DNA of 64,000 nucleotides from Saprospirales bacterium (GTDB lineage: Bacteria > Bacteroidota > Bacteroidia > Chitinophagales > Saprospiraceae), in the NCBI GenBank assembly GCA_016711045.1, contig JADJTT010000003.1:620001-684000 (forward strand), read 5' to 3'. Below the pieces are notes generated by a model. That model saw only the letters and a list, made by a program, of their open reading frames with translations. It was not told where the DNA came from and did no database searches. Shown here piece by piece: positions 1-9,130 of the stretch (its first letter is position 1; the number at the start of each line of letters is the position of its first letter). Made by a program: the position numbers and the translations under genes.

Positions 1-1475
1 ACCAGGACCTGAGGCCGCTCTTGTAGAAAAGTCGAAGGCGTTAGCTCGTGGAGGGACTCCTCCATATAGGATTCCAGGGGAACGGGTACTGCTGCCGGAG
101 CAGGCGCCGCCGTCTGCGTAAAGGGAAGATACACCCGAAATTCAGCGCCTTGCCCCGGAGCGCTTTTCACCAACAGGTCCCCTTCCAGCAATTTGACCAG
201 CTCTTTCACCACCGACAGGCCGATGCCCGTTCCTTCCGTTTCGGAAACGGGGCCGGGGTTAGCCTGGTAAAAACGATCGAAAATGCGGCTTAATTCCCCT
301 TCCGAAATGCCTTTTCCATTGTCCTTTGCACACAACCCCCATCTTTTTCCCTTCATTTTCCTTCCAAAAAGGGAAAACCAGGATGGATCCTCCACCCAAT
401 CGTTCTCCGCAAGGCATACCGAGACCTGGATCTCGCTCCCTGCCGGGGAATGCTTTACGGCGTTGGAAAGCAGGTTGCCCAGCAGGGATTCCAGCTTTTC
501 AGGGTCGAAATCCAGTTCCAGGTGGTCGGGAAGGTCCGTCAGTTGTACCTGACTGCGTTTTTTTTCGGCCAGTCGTTGGAAGGATTCCACCATGTACAGT
601 AAGTAGGGAACGACATCCCCGCGGACAAGGTGGACCGGCATTACACCGGCCTCGAGTTTGGACAGGCTGAGCATCTGGTTGACCAGATGCAGCAGCCGGT
701 TGCCGTTTTGCCGGATCAGGCCCAACCCGCTTCGGAAATGGTCGGCCGGCTTGGCCTCTATCTGGTCCGCCATGCCCAGGATGACGGTCAGGGGCGTGCG
801 GAATTCGTGGGTGATATTGGTGTAAAAGCGGGTCTTCATGGCCGCCAGCTCCTGCAGTCGATCTTTTTCAGCCTGTTTTATCCTGGCATTTTGGCCGATC
901 GAATACCGGAGCATAAAAAACACGGCGATGGTAATGACCAGAAAAAATCCGGAAAAAATGATCAACGTATTTCCGGGAGACATGTCCGGATCCGGTGTCA
1001 GGTAAGGTTGTAAAGCGATCTCAACAATGACGGTCACCACAAAGAACACCAGGAAAGGGACCGCCCATTTTTTGCTTTTCTGAAGTAATAAAAAATAGAT
1101 CGGTCCACCTCCCCATCCGATAAAGACCATGCCTGCGGAAGCGACTATACCTCCTTGCAGGCAGACTATTACAAAGGAAAACAAGATGTGGAAAATGGCA
1201 GTGGCGAACACAAACCACTCAATTCCCCGGCGTATCCACAGAAAAAGGAGGGTTAAGGAGGTAAAATAGCCAAAATAAATCAATTGAAAATTGAACATGT
1301 TTTTCAACCCCAATCCGTACAGCCAGTGAAAGGCGCTGGCGGTGGAAAGGAAATTGATAACTACGATCGTCACCAACCAAATCCTTTTTATCACGATGGT
1401 CTCCTGGTCGTCCCCGGGATAAGACACGATCCGGGTCAGCCAGGCATCGGCTTTTTTGAATAGGGAATATGCCAT
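1..1475 (-). CDS. Membrane sensor histidine kinase, C-terminus cut by window edge
   Basis: An open frame runs without a stop from ATG at 1475 to the left edge, so the gene is partial. Residues about 30-195 hold roughly six hydrophobic membrane segments. A HisKA H-box (ITHEFRTPLT, His about 223) follows, then an HATPase domain with an N-box (LLSNAVKHS), G1 (DNGKGI) and G2 (GTGIGLSVV). The last visible residues (ERPQVLV) resemble the start of a receiver domain, so this may be a hybrid kinase, perhaps with a DNA-binding tail as in Bacteroidota hybrid systems; that part is inference. It is expected to autophosphorylate in response to a membrane-linked signal. The ligand is unknown. Confidence 0.85.
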   Translation of the reverse strand, partial: MAYSLFKKADAWLTRIVSYPGDDQETIVIKRIWLVTIVVINFLSTASAFHWLYGLGLKNMFNFQLIYFGYFTSLTLLFLWIRRGIEWFVFATAIFHILFSFVIVCLQGGIVASAGMVFIGWGGGPIYFLLLQKSKKWAVPFLVFFVVTVIVEIALQPYLTPDPDMSPGNTLIIFSGFFLVITIAVFFMLRYSIGQNARIKQAEKDRLQELAAMKTRFYTNITHEFRTPLTVILGMADQIEAKPADHFRSGLGLIRQNGNRLLHLVNQMLSLSKLEAGVMPVHLVRGDVVPYLLYMVESFQRLAEKKRSQVQLTDLPDHLELDFDPEKLESLLGNLLSNAVKHSPAGSEIQVSVCLAENDWVEDPSWFSLFGRKMKGKRWGLCAKDNGKGISEGELSRIFDRFYQANPGPVSETEGTGIGLSVVKELVKLLEGDLLVKSAPGQGAEFRVYLPFTQTAAPAPAAVPVPLESYMEESLHELTPSTFLQERPQVL

Positions 1476-1626
1476 AGGCAGGCATTTTGACGCCTTTCCA
1501 AATGTACGGAAACGGAATGAAGATCGGGAAAGAAACATCCGTCCAATATTTTGAAACAATCCTACCAGAATGAATATGGAAAACACCTCACCTTTCCCCT
1601 ATCATTCATTCCTAAAATTTTCGATT

Positions 1627-2166
1627 ATGAAAAACCTGTTCTTGTTTAGTTTCCTGCTGTTGTTTGCAGCTATGGGGTGTCAAACCGACCTCCTTACCAG
1701 CCCGCAAGATGAAACCCTGAATCTCCGCGCGAAAAAAATGGTGCCTTTTCACTCGGAAACGACCCAATGGATGGATCCGTCGAGCGGCCTCCTCGAGTGT
1801 ACCACCCCTGGCTTTCCATTCTCTTTCCCCATCCGGTTCCTATCTGAAGGCCAGGCGACCCACCTGGGCCATGTGACCGGCTGGGTGGAAGGCTATTATT
1901 GTTCAGTTAACGAAATGGGAATACTTGAAGGCCATTTTAACGGGGCCTATAACGCCGCCAACGGAGATGAACTCCATTTCACAGGAGTGGTTGTCTTCAA
2001 TTTGAATACCGGCGAGATCCTGAGCGTCGAAACCGAGTTTGCGGGCGGTACCGGCCGGTGGATCAATGCCACGGGTTGGGCAACCGGTGTAGCCACTCCG
2101 ACGGAAACGCCAAACGTTGAATTCTACGTATTTGACGGGGAGATTTCGGCGCCGGGGAAAAAGTAA
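1627..2166 (+). CDS. Secreted lipoprotein, unknown function
   Basis: The ATG at 1627 is preferred over in-frame upstream starts because it begins a clean lipoprotein signal peptide (MKNLFLFSFLLLFAAMGC) with the modified Cys at about residue 18. The mature part, about 160 residues, is rich in Gly, Thr and aromatic residues in alternating patterns (GRWINATGWATG, EFYVFDGEIS), which suggests a beta-sandwich or small barrel exported to the periplasm or outer membrane. I do not recognise the family. It stands alone, divergent from the sensor kinase at 1-1475 and convergent with the gene at 2180-2527. Confidence 0.75.
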   Translation: MKNLFLFSFLLLFAAMGCQTDLLTSPQDETLNLRAKKMVPFHSETTQWMDPSSGLLECTTPGFPFSFPIRFLSEGQATHLGHVTGWVEGYYCSVNEMGILEGHFNGAYNAANGDELHFTGVVVFNLNTGEILSVETEFAGGTGRWINATGWATGVATPTETPNVEFYVFDGEISAPGKK

Positions 2167-2179
2167 ATTAAGGGAAGTG

Positions 2180-2527
2180 TTATCCTTCGTTGCTATTGTG
2201 TTCTTTATCGGTAGTGAGGTGAGTAAGCTCGGGATGGTCGCTGTCGATGTGGGCAAATACGTGTTTTTCATGCCTCAACAGATCAACAAAACAGGACATT
2301 TTGCTAAACGGAATATATAGGTCTACCTTTATTTTATTGTGTTTCCAATGATGCACTTTGGCAGGCGGCACCGGGCTGTCATCATCCACAAAAAGTAAGA
2401 GAAGCATATAATTATCCCCAAAGCAATTGAGTTTCCCTCTCACCTTGGCCTCTCCCCAGATCGGCAATTCCTGGGTCCAGAGCAAATAGGTATAATCCTT
2501 TACTTCCGAATAAATAATGTTTCCCAT
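2180..2527 (-). CDS. Small hypothetical protein
   Basis: A 115-residue protein without signal peptide or membrane segment. It has alternating hydrophobic stretches (YMLLLLFVDDD, IKVDLYIPF) and a His-rich charged tail (HEKHVFAHIDSDHPELTH). No family was recognised. It ends close to the stop of the convergent lipoprotein gene. An inverted repeat lies just upstream of its start. Codon use and the natural-looking sequence support a real gene, but the function is unknown. Confidence 0.55.
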   Translation of the reverse strand: MGNIIYSEVKDYTYLLWTQELPIWGEAKVRGKLNCFGDNYMLLLLFVDDDSPVPPAKVHHWKHNKIKVDLYIPFSKMSCFVDLLRHEKHVFAHIDSDHPELTHLTTDKEHNSNEG

Positions 2528-2567
2528 ATTTCGACTCAGTTTTGGTGATCAGTAATAACAACGTCTT

Positions 2568-2600
2568 AAAGGGGTTGTGGGCTGCGCACGCAACCCCTTT
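2568..2600. terminator. Hairpin between two leftward genes
   Basis: Ten-base arms AAAGGGGTTG and CAACCCCTTT surround a 13-base loop. It lies between the end of the SPFH gene (2730) and the start of the small gene at 2527, both leftward, so it may end the upstream transcript. There is no strong T-run, so the terminator role is inferred. Confidence 0.45.
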
Positions 2601-2729
2601 GTACATAAATGTCCGATTGGAAACCAATTTCCGGCATGCGCGCCTGATTCAGGATGATTTTTGTCACTATTGAAAATGAGTTTTATCGCTCTATCGGAAA
2701 ATTAAAGCGCCAAAGGCGCATTGCATCTG

Positions 2730-3470
2730 TTAGTCATTTTTGGCTCCTCTTGGCAGCGCTTCTTCCGGGAAGGGGAAGACAATGGTCGAATTCTTTTCTG
2801 CAGCGATATTCGACAAGGTTTGGTACAAGCGGAGTTTGATAGCGGAAGGCGACTGATCGATCAGTTTACCGGCTTCCAGGAGTTTTTCTGCGGCCTGTTG
2901 CTCCGCGAGCGCCAGGATGATCTGAGCCCGCCGCGAGCGCTCGGCTTCGGCTTGGTGGGCCATCGAACGCTTCATGTTTTCGGGCAGTTCGATATCCTTG
3001 ATCTTGACGTCGATGATGGAAATACCCCACTGAAGGGTCTCCAATTCGACCATTTTCCGGACCTCCTGCCCCATTTCGTCCCGTTTGGATAATATCGTAT
3101 CCAGTTCGACCTTGCCGCAAACGTCGCGCAAGGAAGCCTGCCCCAGGAGCGTGATGGCAAAATTGTAGTCCTCTACTTCCAGCACCGCTTTCTCTGCGTC
3201 CTGGATCTTATAAAAAAGAACGCCATCAATCCGGCAGGGCACATTGTCCTTGGTCATGACTTCCTGCGAAAGAATATTGTTGGTAATCACCCGGATATCA
3301 ACGAATTGAGTGGTTTCTACTCCGGGAATAACCCAGCGGAGACCAGGGCGCAGGATCTTAATATATTTTCCAAACCGGAATTTCAATGCCCTTTTGTACT
3401 CAAACACAATACGAATACCGGTGAGCAAAAACACCAATACTAATCCGAGAATAAGGTATAACGTTGTCAT
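2730..3470 (-). CDS. SPFH/Band 7 domain protein, slipin-like
   Basis: A 246-residue protein. An N-terminal membrane segment (about residues 3-20, TLYLILGLVLVFLLTGI) is followed by a Band 7/prohibitin-type domain. The typical features are a start such as EYKRALKFRFGK, then PGLRWVIPG, then a helical EAERSRRAQIILA segment and a Ser/Pro-linked oligomerising tail. Family members form membrane microdomain scaffolds and often regulate membrane proteases such as NfeD partners. No NfeD gene is adjacent here. The length is typical for bacterial slipins. Start ATG 3470 is the only one that precedes the membrane helix. Confidence 0.88.
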   Translation of the reverse strand: MTTLYLILGLVLVFLLTGIRIVFEYKRALKFRFGKYIKILRPGLRWVIPGVETTQFVDIRVITNNILSQEVMTKDNVPCRIDGVLFYKIQDAEKAVLEVEDYNFAITLLGQASLRDVCGKVELDTILSKRDEMGQEVRKMVELETLQWGISIIDVKIKDIELPENMKRSMAHQAEAERSRRAQIILALAEQQAAEKLLEAGKLIDQSPSAIKLRLYQTLSNIAAEKNSTIVFPFPEEALPRGAKND

Positions 3471-3534
3471 GGCAAACGGGTTTATTTCCCGTAAAATAGA
3501 CCTTTAAAAAGGGAAAACCAATGAGTTATGTCAT

Positions 3535-3558
3535 TGCCGACTGCCGACTGCCGATTGC
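3535..3558. repeat. Heptanucleotide tandem repeat, short
   Basis: Three units of TGCCGAC, the last TGCCGAT, plus a partial unit, directly downstream of the glutamine synthetase stop at 3571 (leftward gene). It has the same period as the tracts at 38606, 48008 and 51220. Confidence 0.8.
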
Positions 3559-3570
3559 TAAGAAGAGTGG

Positions 3571-5075
3571 CTAACCACAGTGGATATACTGTTCAACCAG
3601 CTGCTCAATTTCTTTCTGTTTACCGAACAGGCGCTCGCTGAGTTTTTTGTCGTCATATTCTTTTAGCACCCGTACAAAGCGGTCGATCGTTCCCTTCGGG
3701 AAAATGCCGTTGGCTTCGAAGGCGGCCCGGTGTTTTTCGAGCGATTCGGCCGACTCCCAGCAGGACTGGGGCAGGTGATCCAGCTTTTCCAAAATGTCTT
3801 TTTGGCCTCGTCAAATATATCGACGTTGACGTACAACTGTTCCGCTTTTTCCAGGGCTTTTTCATCCAGCAAGCCGTGTTTGGCAGCAACCAGCATACCG
3901 GCCAGCAGGTGGTACAGATCAGCCGAACCGTCGGCCGCGCGGAATTCGACGGTTTGCTTGCCCGGAATATAGGGAATAGTGCCTTTCTGTTGAGGATTGG
4001 CATCTTTGATCATGCTCGTCTCGGCTACCCAGCCAAGGGGTACGCGTACCAATACGGAACGGTTGCTATCGCCCCAACAGATCATCGTAGGGGCTTCCTG
4101 ATGGGGTACCAGGCGCAGGTAAGAAGTCGGGATCGAGTTGCCAAAAGCGGTGAGCGGACTGGCATATTCCAGAAGTCCGGCGATCATTTTGCGGGCGACC
4201 CCGCTGAGGGCGAAATTTTCGATCATCTTGTTTTCGCCGTCCTTTTCCAGCAGCATATGAATATGCAGGCCGCTCCCGGCGTTGCCCACTGCAATTTTGG
4301 GGGCAAAACTGATCTGCACGTTATAGAACTGCCCCAGCATTCGCAGGATCCATTTGGCGACGACGAGTTGGTCGACGGCGTCTTCTACATCCACAGGCAT
4401 GAACTCGATTTCATGCTGCTCATAGGCATGGGTTTCGGTGGAGAAAAAGCCGACCTCAGAGTGCCCATATTTGATCTTGCCTCCCGACTGAGCGATCAGT
4501 TGCATGGCTTCAATGCGCAAGTGTTCCCAATTGGTAAAGGGGGCAGAGCTGTGGTATCCTTTCTGCCGGGGCGCCGGATACAGGTCGTCTACCTCGCTGC
4601 GGATATAATACTCGAGTTCGCCCATCGCTTTGAACGTGTAGCCTGTACTGTCCTTAAAATCCGCGTGAGCCTTGCGCAGAATATGTTCCGGCGCACTCTC
4701 CAACGGCAGTCCGTCGGCGGTGTAAAAGGAGCACAGGATATTGAGCGTAGGGATTTGAGCAAACGGATCGACAAAAGCCGTTTTGAACCGGGGAATGACA
4801 TAGAGGTCGCTCCGGTCGGCATGGACATAGGAAAAAAGGCTGGATCCGTCCACCCGTTCGCCGGTCGACAACACGGCGTCGATATGCTCCTTGCTGGTGA
4901 TGACGAAATTGAGGGTTTTCAGTCGGCCGTCCTCTGCCACGTATTTCAGGTTCAGCAACTCGATCTGCTGGTCATCGATAAATTTCAGGATATCGTCTTT
5001 GGTAAATTCCGCTGCCGGCTTTTGCAAATGCCGCACCAGCTTGTTGGGGTTGAGCAATACTTCTCTCTCTGTCAT
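3571..5075 (-). CDS. glnA: Glutamine synthetase family protein (single frameshift near 3800)
   Basis: Starts at ATG 5075. The N-terminal beta-grasp domain (about residues 20-115) contains a DGSS motif. The catalytic domain has the carboxylate ligand regions GELEYYI, HYGHSEVGF-like KYGHSEVGFFS and NAGSGLHIHM, and the ATP/substrate Arg region RLVPHQEAPT, matching GSI-type enzymes that make glutamine from glutamate, ammonia and ATP. The frame is lost at about 3800, where AAAAAG in the coding strand should read one A longer. After that single-base correction the protein continues (DILEKLDHLPQSC) to a natural end at 3571, about 500 residues in all. Whether the shift is real or an error cannot be told from sequence alone. 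No P-II or other nitrogen gene is adjacent. Confidence 0.85.
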
Positions 5076-5278
5076 GGGGTGGTTTTTTCAGTTAGGGAGG
5101 GTGAAATTAAGGAGTAAAAAGTAGAACCCTATAGCAATCGGGAATAGAAAAGCGGAAAATATTTTTCACTGCATGAGCGTTTAAAATGAAATTATATATA
5201 AAAAATAAAAATTGATCAACTGAACAAATACCTGATCACCTACATATCCTTATTAAGAGAGAGCCAAAACCGATTTTG

Positions 5279-5629
5279 ATGAAAGACAAACTGCTCGAAC
5301 TGGTAGGCAACCACACAGGCATTCTGGGTATCACCCCTGGCGGGTATTACTCCCTGCGCACCGGCGCCGGTCGGTATCAGATCATCCGGATGGTAGCCAT
5401 TGAAGAATGTGGCGTGCACTTCGTCATGTACGGGAAGCCATTTGAGGAGCCTCCCACCCACATTGATCCCCAAGAGTTAAAGCAAACGCCCCCGCTTTAT
5501 ATGCCGTTCCGCTGGTGGTCGCTTTTTGCCATGGGACCTCAGTACCTGATGGAAGAACCGGTCGATCCGGGAGAACTGGCCGATTACCAAAGATGGAAGA
5601 AAGAGGACGGGCGCTATTGGGGGGATTAA
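5279..5629 (+). CDS. Small YWGD-family protein A
   Basis: A 116-residue soluble protein. The ATG at 5279 follows an in-frame TTG and is the better start. It is a paralogue of the gene at 9131. Both share PGxYYSL, TGxxRxQ, a GVH core, PFRW, AMxPQYLxxEPV and the C-terminal YWGD. No signal peptide is present. The family is not one I can name. It lies tail to tail with the CHAT-TPR gene (9 bp between stops), and its paralogue sits upstream of a DUF900 hydrolase, so a shared role with these proteins is possible but inferred. The aromatic, conserved core suggests a compact binding domain. Confidence 0.75.
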   Translation: MKDKLLELVGNHTGILGITPGGYYSLRTGAGRYQIIRMVAIEECGVHFVMYGKPFEEPPTHIDPQELKQTPPLYMPFRWWSLFAMGPQYLMEEPVDPGELADYQRWKKEDGRYWGD

Positions 5630-5638
5630 TCCCCTCGT

Positions 5639-8218
5639 TCAGGAAACCTCTTGAAGCTTTTGTTTTAGAAACTTCAGATCAAAAAGAAGATCGGATTTTA
5701 TGTTTTCGGGAATATTGGAAAAAAACTCAATAGCCTCCTGGAAGTATCTTTTGGCATCTTCCTTTTGGGCGGTAGCCGCATACAGGAAACCAAGATCTTT
5801 CAAATTATAGAGCTGATAAATGGCAAAGACCTTTCCATTGGTTTTCGCGAGCGCTTCGTCAATGGCCAGCGATCGTTTATAACAACCCGCCGCCTTTTCT
5901 GATTCGCCCATCTCCATAAACAGTCGCCCCATATTATTCAGCGTAGCGGCATACTCATCGGCATAGGCGTCCGGGTCTTCCCTCCATAAGGCTTCCCTCA
6001 GTTGTAGCGACTGCTCATAATGGATCCGGGCATTTTTCAGGTCATCGGACTTGCGAAAGAGCTTGCCCAGTTTGTGGTGGCTCTCCGACAACACAGGCTG
6101 AAAAGCTACCGGATTGATTGCGAAGTACTTCTGGTGGATGCGCAAGGATTCTTCCATCACCGGAAGCGCTTCCTCAAATTTCTTTTGCGCGATTAGCAGG
6201 TTGCCCAAATGCAGGAGGGCTTTTGCCAATTTCGGTTCGTATTCAAACGCATTCTCCAATGCCTGCTCCTTATAGATTTTCAGGGCTGAGCGATGGCATG
6301 CTTCCGCTTTTTCGTACTCTTTTTCATACAAATACATCTTCCCCATGTCCAAATAGTTGGTAGCCAGATAGGGGGTATATTGTTCGGGATCGGCTTTCGC
6401 AAGTGCCGAATCAATTTCCACGGACTCCAGAAAAAACAACTCCGCTTTTTCGTGTTCGTGCTCCTTCAGGTAGAGTTTGCCCAGATTGTGGAGGGTGGCA
6501 GCTACCTGGTCTTTGTAATAGTTGAGCTTCAGGTCTTTTTTCAGGGTCCACAGCTCCTCAAACCGGCGTTTGGCTTCCGATTCTTCCAGTTCCAGGCTAT
6601 CGAGAAGACTCGCTTCCAGTTCATCTATTTTCTTCGAAAGTGTTTCCTTCAATTGTTCATTCTCCACTACAAGTTGTTTCCGGATCGAGAGCGCTTCTTC
6701 AAAAGAAGCTTTTGCCCCTTCGAAATCATTTGATTTCAATAAAAAGCGCCCCTGCTGGTGGAGGAAATTACTTGTCGTCAATGCAGAGGCAGTGCTGCGA
6801 TCCACGATACCGGTCAGTCTTTCCTGACAAAGGACCTTCCCTTCTTGAAATTGATTTTGCTTGTATAGAAATTTCAGGTACGTATACAACACCTCGTAAT
6901 TTTCCGGAGCCATCTCTGTGGCTTTTTTGTAGCAATTATCTGCTTCGGTAAACTTACCAGCTAAAATCAGTGCCGATGCTTTTAACAAAAAAGCATCCAG
7001 CAAATTCTTTTTACGGGTTTGAAGCGCTTTTTCTATTTCCAATACCTCTTTCATTTCTTCAATTAGCTCCTCTTCTTTCAACGCATCGATAGCCGATTGT
7101 ATCTGGCCTTTCCCCAGGTATTGGAATGCTTTGAGCGTCTGTTCCGAAGAGTCCTCGATTTCGAGGCTTTTCAATTGGTCGGCAATGGAAGACACATACT
7201 CGTTGATGTTGCTCTTTTCCTGGAGGGTATTCGAGCTTCTGCCGATCCCTTCCTGGATGGCGATGCTGTAATATTCGGAGGCGTAGATGCTCCGTTTTCC
7301 CTCCGGACACATGATGATCTCCACCAGCTTTTGGTCCGGATCCCGGTCTTTTTCCGGGAAAATGGTAAGCGCTTCCCGGTTGACCACCTCGTATTGGGGC
7401 TTTTTGGCTTCGATATCTATTTTTTTCCCGATCCAGCTGTATTTCAGGCGCAATTCAAAATTACCGTTGCTGTCGGAACTCGTATTTATGTGCTTGCCTC
7501 TTCTGATCTCCACGCCCTCCAGGCCTGGTCCTCCAAGTTTTCCGGACACGACTGCGCCCATTGCCTCTTCTTCCGGTTCTTCCCACCTCCAGGGCGTCTG
7601 CTTGCCGTCTCGGGCAGAATTTTCCAAATGCCAGGGGAATTGCCTGTTTTCCGCAGGAGCCGTTTTCCAGAAACCGGACGTATTGAACCCGCGGGTATCT
7701 GCACCTCCAAAGCGCATCTTCACTGCATCTTGCGCAAAAGCAAACGCGTCCGGAACGGTTTGGCCTTCCCCCAGTTGCTGGTAAAAATGCCGGGCAAATG
7801 CGACTGCGGCTTCATCGTCAATTTCCGCATGCGTGGTGATTACGTGGCGTACGCCGACTTCCAACAGGGGAGCGCCGAAGTCGAAGGTAGCGCAGCCATT
7901 GAGGAACACCAGTTCTATTTCACCAAAATGGCCAAGAAAAGAAGCCAGCGCCTCTGCCTGAATGCCTTGATTTTGCGAGGAATTGAAAAACAGCACCTCC
8001 CCCTCCGCATGTCCGCCGTAGTGCAAAATGGTGGGCTTTTTTTTGCACAACTCCTCCACCAGCATATCTGTGTTAATGGCGGAGATAAATTTCAGCTCGC
8101 AAAATTCCTCCTTGGCTGACAGGGCTTCGCTGATGGCATCCCGTTCTTCGGCTACGCCTCTCAGCAAACGCCCCGGTTTGTCGTTGGCGAAGGTCATCAG
8201 GAAATAAGGCTTATCCAT
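5639..8218 (-). CDS. Cytosolic CHAT-domain protein with carboxypeptidase-regulatory-like domain and TPR repeats
   Basis: About 859 residues from ATG 8218, chosen over the in-frame codon at 8251 because MDKPYFLMTFAND begins the conserved fold. Residues about 1-205 are a CHAT (caspase-like) domain with the catalytic dyad at His70 (HYGGHAEG) and Cys109 (FLNGCAT). Residues about 222-300 resemble a carboxypeptidase-regulatory/CNA-B-like beta-sandwich (SGKLGG, SDSNGNFELRL). The rest is coiled coil plus many TPR repeats of about 42 residues (LGKLYLKEHEHEKAE). There is no signal peptide. Known CHAT-TPR proteins are proteases triggered by protein partners, for example gasdermin-processing or Craspase types. 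Here substrate and trigger are unknown; the adjacent YWGD protein is a candidate partner by position only. Confidence 0.88.
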   Translation of the reverse strand: MDKPYFLMTFANDKPGRLLRGVAEERDAISEALSAKEEFCELKFISAINTDMLVEELCKKKPTILHYGGHAEGEVLFFNSSQNQGIQAEALASFLGHFGEIELVFLNGCATFDFGAPLLEVGVRHVITTHAEIDDEAAVAFARHFYQQLGEGQTVPDAFAFAQDAVKMRFGGADTRGFNTSGFWKTAPAENRQFPWHLENSARDGKQTPWRWEEPEEEAMGAVVSGKLGGPGLEGVEIRRGKHINTSSDSNGNFELRLKYSWIGKKIDIEAKKPQYEVVNREALTIFPEKDRDPDQKLVEIIMCPEGKRSIYASEYYSIAIQEGIGRSSNTLQEKSNINEYVSSIADQLKSLEIEDSSEQTLKAFQYLGKGQIQSAIDALKEEELIEEMKEVLEIEKALQTRKKNLLDAFLLKASALILAGKFTEADNCYKKATEMAPENYEVLYTYLKFLYKQNQFQEGKVLCQERLTGIVDRSTASALTTSNFLHQQGRFLLKSNDFEGAKASFEEALSIRKQLVVENEQLKETLSKKIDELEASLLDSLELEESEAKRRFEELWTLKKDLKLNYYKDQVAATLHNLGKLYLKEHEHEKAELFFLESVEIDSALAKADPEQYTPYLATNYLDMGKMYLYEKEYEKAEACHRSALKIYKEQALENAFEYEPKLAKALLHLGNLLIAQKKFEEALPVMEESLRIHQKYFAINPVAFQPVLSESHHKLGKLFRKSDDLKNARIHYEQSLQLREALWREDPDAYADEYAATLNNMGRLFMEMGESEKAAGCYKRSLAIDEALAKTNGKVFAIYQLYNLKDLGFLYAATAQKEDAKRYFQEAIEFFSNIPENIKSDLLFDLKFLKQKLQEVS

Positions 8219-8356
8219 ATTAGCGATTTGTAAAAAATGAAATTCCCCCATCCGGGTCAGGCAGTCTTCCCGGTGATTGGGGTTCTAATTTAAGCTTTTT
8301 TTAGTCAGAAAAAACGAGCCTGTCGGGCGCCCGTTTATACAAGCAGCGTTTTTGAC

Positions 8357-8364
8357 TACATTTG
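8357..8364 (+). promoter_or_regulatory. Possible -7 element of the 8433 gene
   Basis: TACATTTG matches the Bacteroidota -7 consensus TAnnTTTG, 69 bases before the start at 8433. No clear TTG -33 box is seen at the expected spacing, so support is limited. Confidence 0.35.
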
Positions 8365-8380
8365 CATCCATAAATAACAA

Positions 8381-8413
8381 GAAATATGGAGTGCGGTGAG
8401 CACTCCATATTTC
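8381..8413. repeat. Perfect 14-bp inverted repeat upstream of 8433
   Basis: Arms GAAATATGGAGTGC and GCACTCCATATTTC enclose the loop GGTGA. The hairpin lies between divergent genes, 19 bases before the start codon at 8433, and an A-run (T-run on the other strand) follows. It could be a leader hairpin for the rightward gene. Confidence 0.8.
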
Positions 8414-8432
8414 ATAAAAAAAAACTGTTCCC

Positions 8433-9023
8433 ATGCAAAAAGTACTACTTGCCTTCCTTTTTTCGACCTGCTCCCTGATGGCCTTTTCCCAACATACGGG
8501 GCCGCGTTTATTTTGGGATATTCCCAATTTCTATGCTGCGGCGCCGGATATTTCGACCATTGAAAACCAGATGGGACTAGGCATCGGGACTGCCTTTAAC
8601 GTCGCCACCTTTTGGGGCACCTCCCGGGTTGGTGGGGGCACCACGGTAACACTCGATCCAAAGTCCGCCGACATTGGCAATTCTTTTTTGGTTACGCCCT
8701 ATATGTTGCTGGAAGGCGGCGCAGGCATTTACCGTTCCAACGGAAACCAGTGTGCGCAAACAAAACACAGCGCGTTTACAGCAATGGCGGTGCTCGGGCT
8801 CCGGTACGACATCGACACCCGCTCCCTGCGCCCTGCAGGGGAGACCAACAATTACGGCCTGAACTACGTGGTGGGGGCCGAGTTGGGCTATTTTTACATT
8901 CGAAACATGCTTCGCAATACCGAGATCGTATTGCGTGGCAATTATTTCCCAAAAGCAAAAATAGTCTCTGCCACCTTCGGGTTTAAATTCTTCCTCAACA
9001 TCCGGGAGATGGGACGGTATTGA
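8433..9023 (+). CDS. Secreted outer-membrane barrel-like protein
   Basis: 196 residues with a clear signal peptide (MQKVLLAFLFSTCSLMAFSQ). The mature part has repeated amphipathic strands ending in aromatic residues (GLGIGTAFNVATFW, LVTPYMLLEGGAGIY, IVLRGNYFPKAKI) and a final strand SATFGFKFFL, typical of a small 8-strand outer-membrane beta-barrel. One Cys is present in the middle (NGNQCAQT). It is divergent from the CHAT-TPR gene and followed by a large hairpin and the second YWGD gene. No named family was recognised. Confidence 0.65.
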   Translation: MQKVLLAFLFSTCSLMAFSQHTGPRLFWDIPNFYAAAPDISTIENQMGLGIGTAFNVATFWGTSRVGGGTTVTLDPKSADIGNSFLVTPYMLLEGGAGIYRSNGNQCAQTKHSAFTAMAVLGLRYDIDTRSLRPAGETNNYGLNYVVGAELGYFYIRNMLRNTEIVLRGNYFPKAKIVSATFGFKFFLNIREMGRY

Positions 9024-9050
9024 GGGAATAAAGGGACTGGCATAATAATT

Positions 9051-9123
9051 GCAGGTTTAATAGCCGTGTGCCTGGAGCGCTTACGCTGCTACAGACACAC
9101 GGCTTATTTTTTATTAAACCTGC
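9051..9123 (+). terminator. Two-part hairpin between 9023 and 9131
   Basis: An outer stem pairs GCAGGTTTAATA (9051) with TATTAAACCTGC (9112). An inner stem pairs AGCCGTGTG (9062) with CACACGGCT (9096), with a small GAGCG/CGCT helix in the loop and a T-rich bulge. It follows the barrel gene and ends 7 bases before the start of the 9131 gene, so it may act as terminator of the former, leader of the latter, or both. Confidence 0.6.
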
Positions 9124-9130
9124 ATGATCT

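Noticed and set aside
1219..1485. Short minus-strand frame starting MPAYGIF
   Set aside because: It is out of frame with the sensor kinase, whose ATG at 1475 leads into a continuous membrane and kinase domain.
3876..5117. Long open frame of 413 codons on the plus strand
   Set aside because: It is antisense to the glutamine synthetase gene, which has full catalytic motifs; the plus-strand product has none.
7097..8119. Plus-strand frame of 340 codons opposite the CHAT-TPR gene
   Set aside because: The minus-strand protein has the conserved CHAT dyad and TPRs; the plus-strand frame shows no domain or start context.
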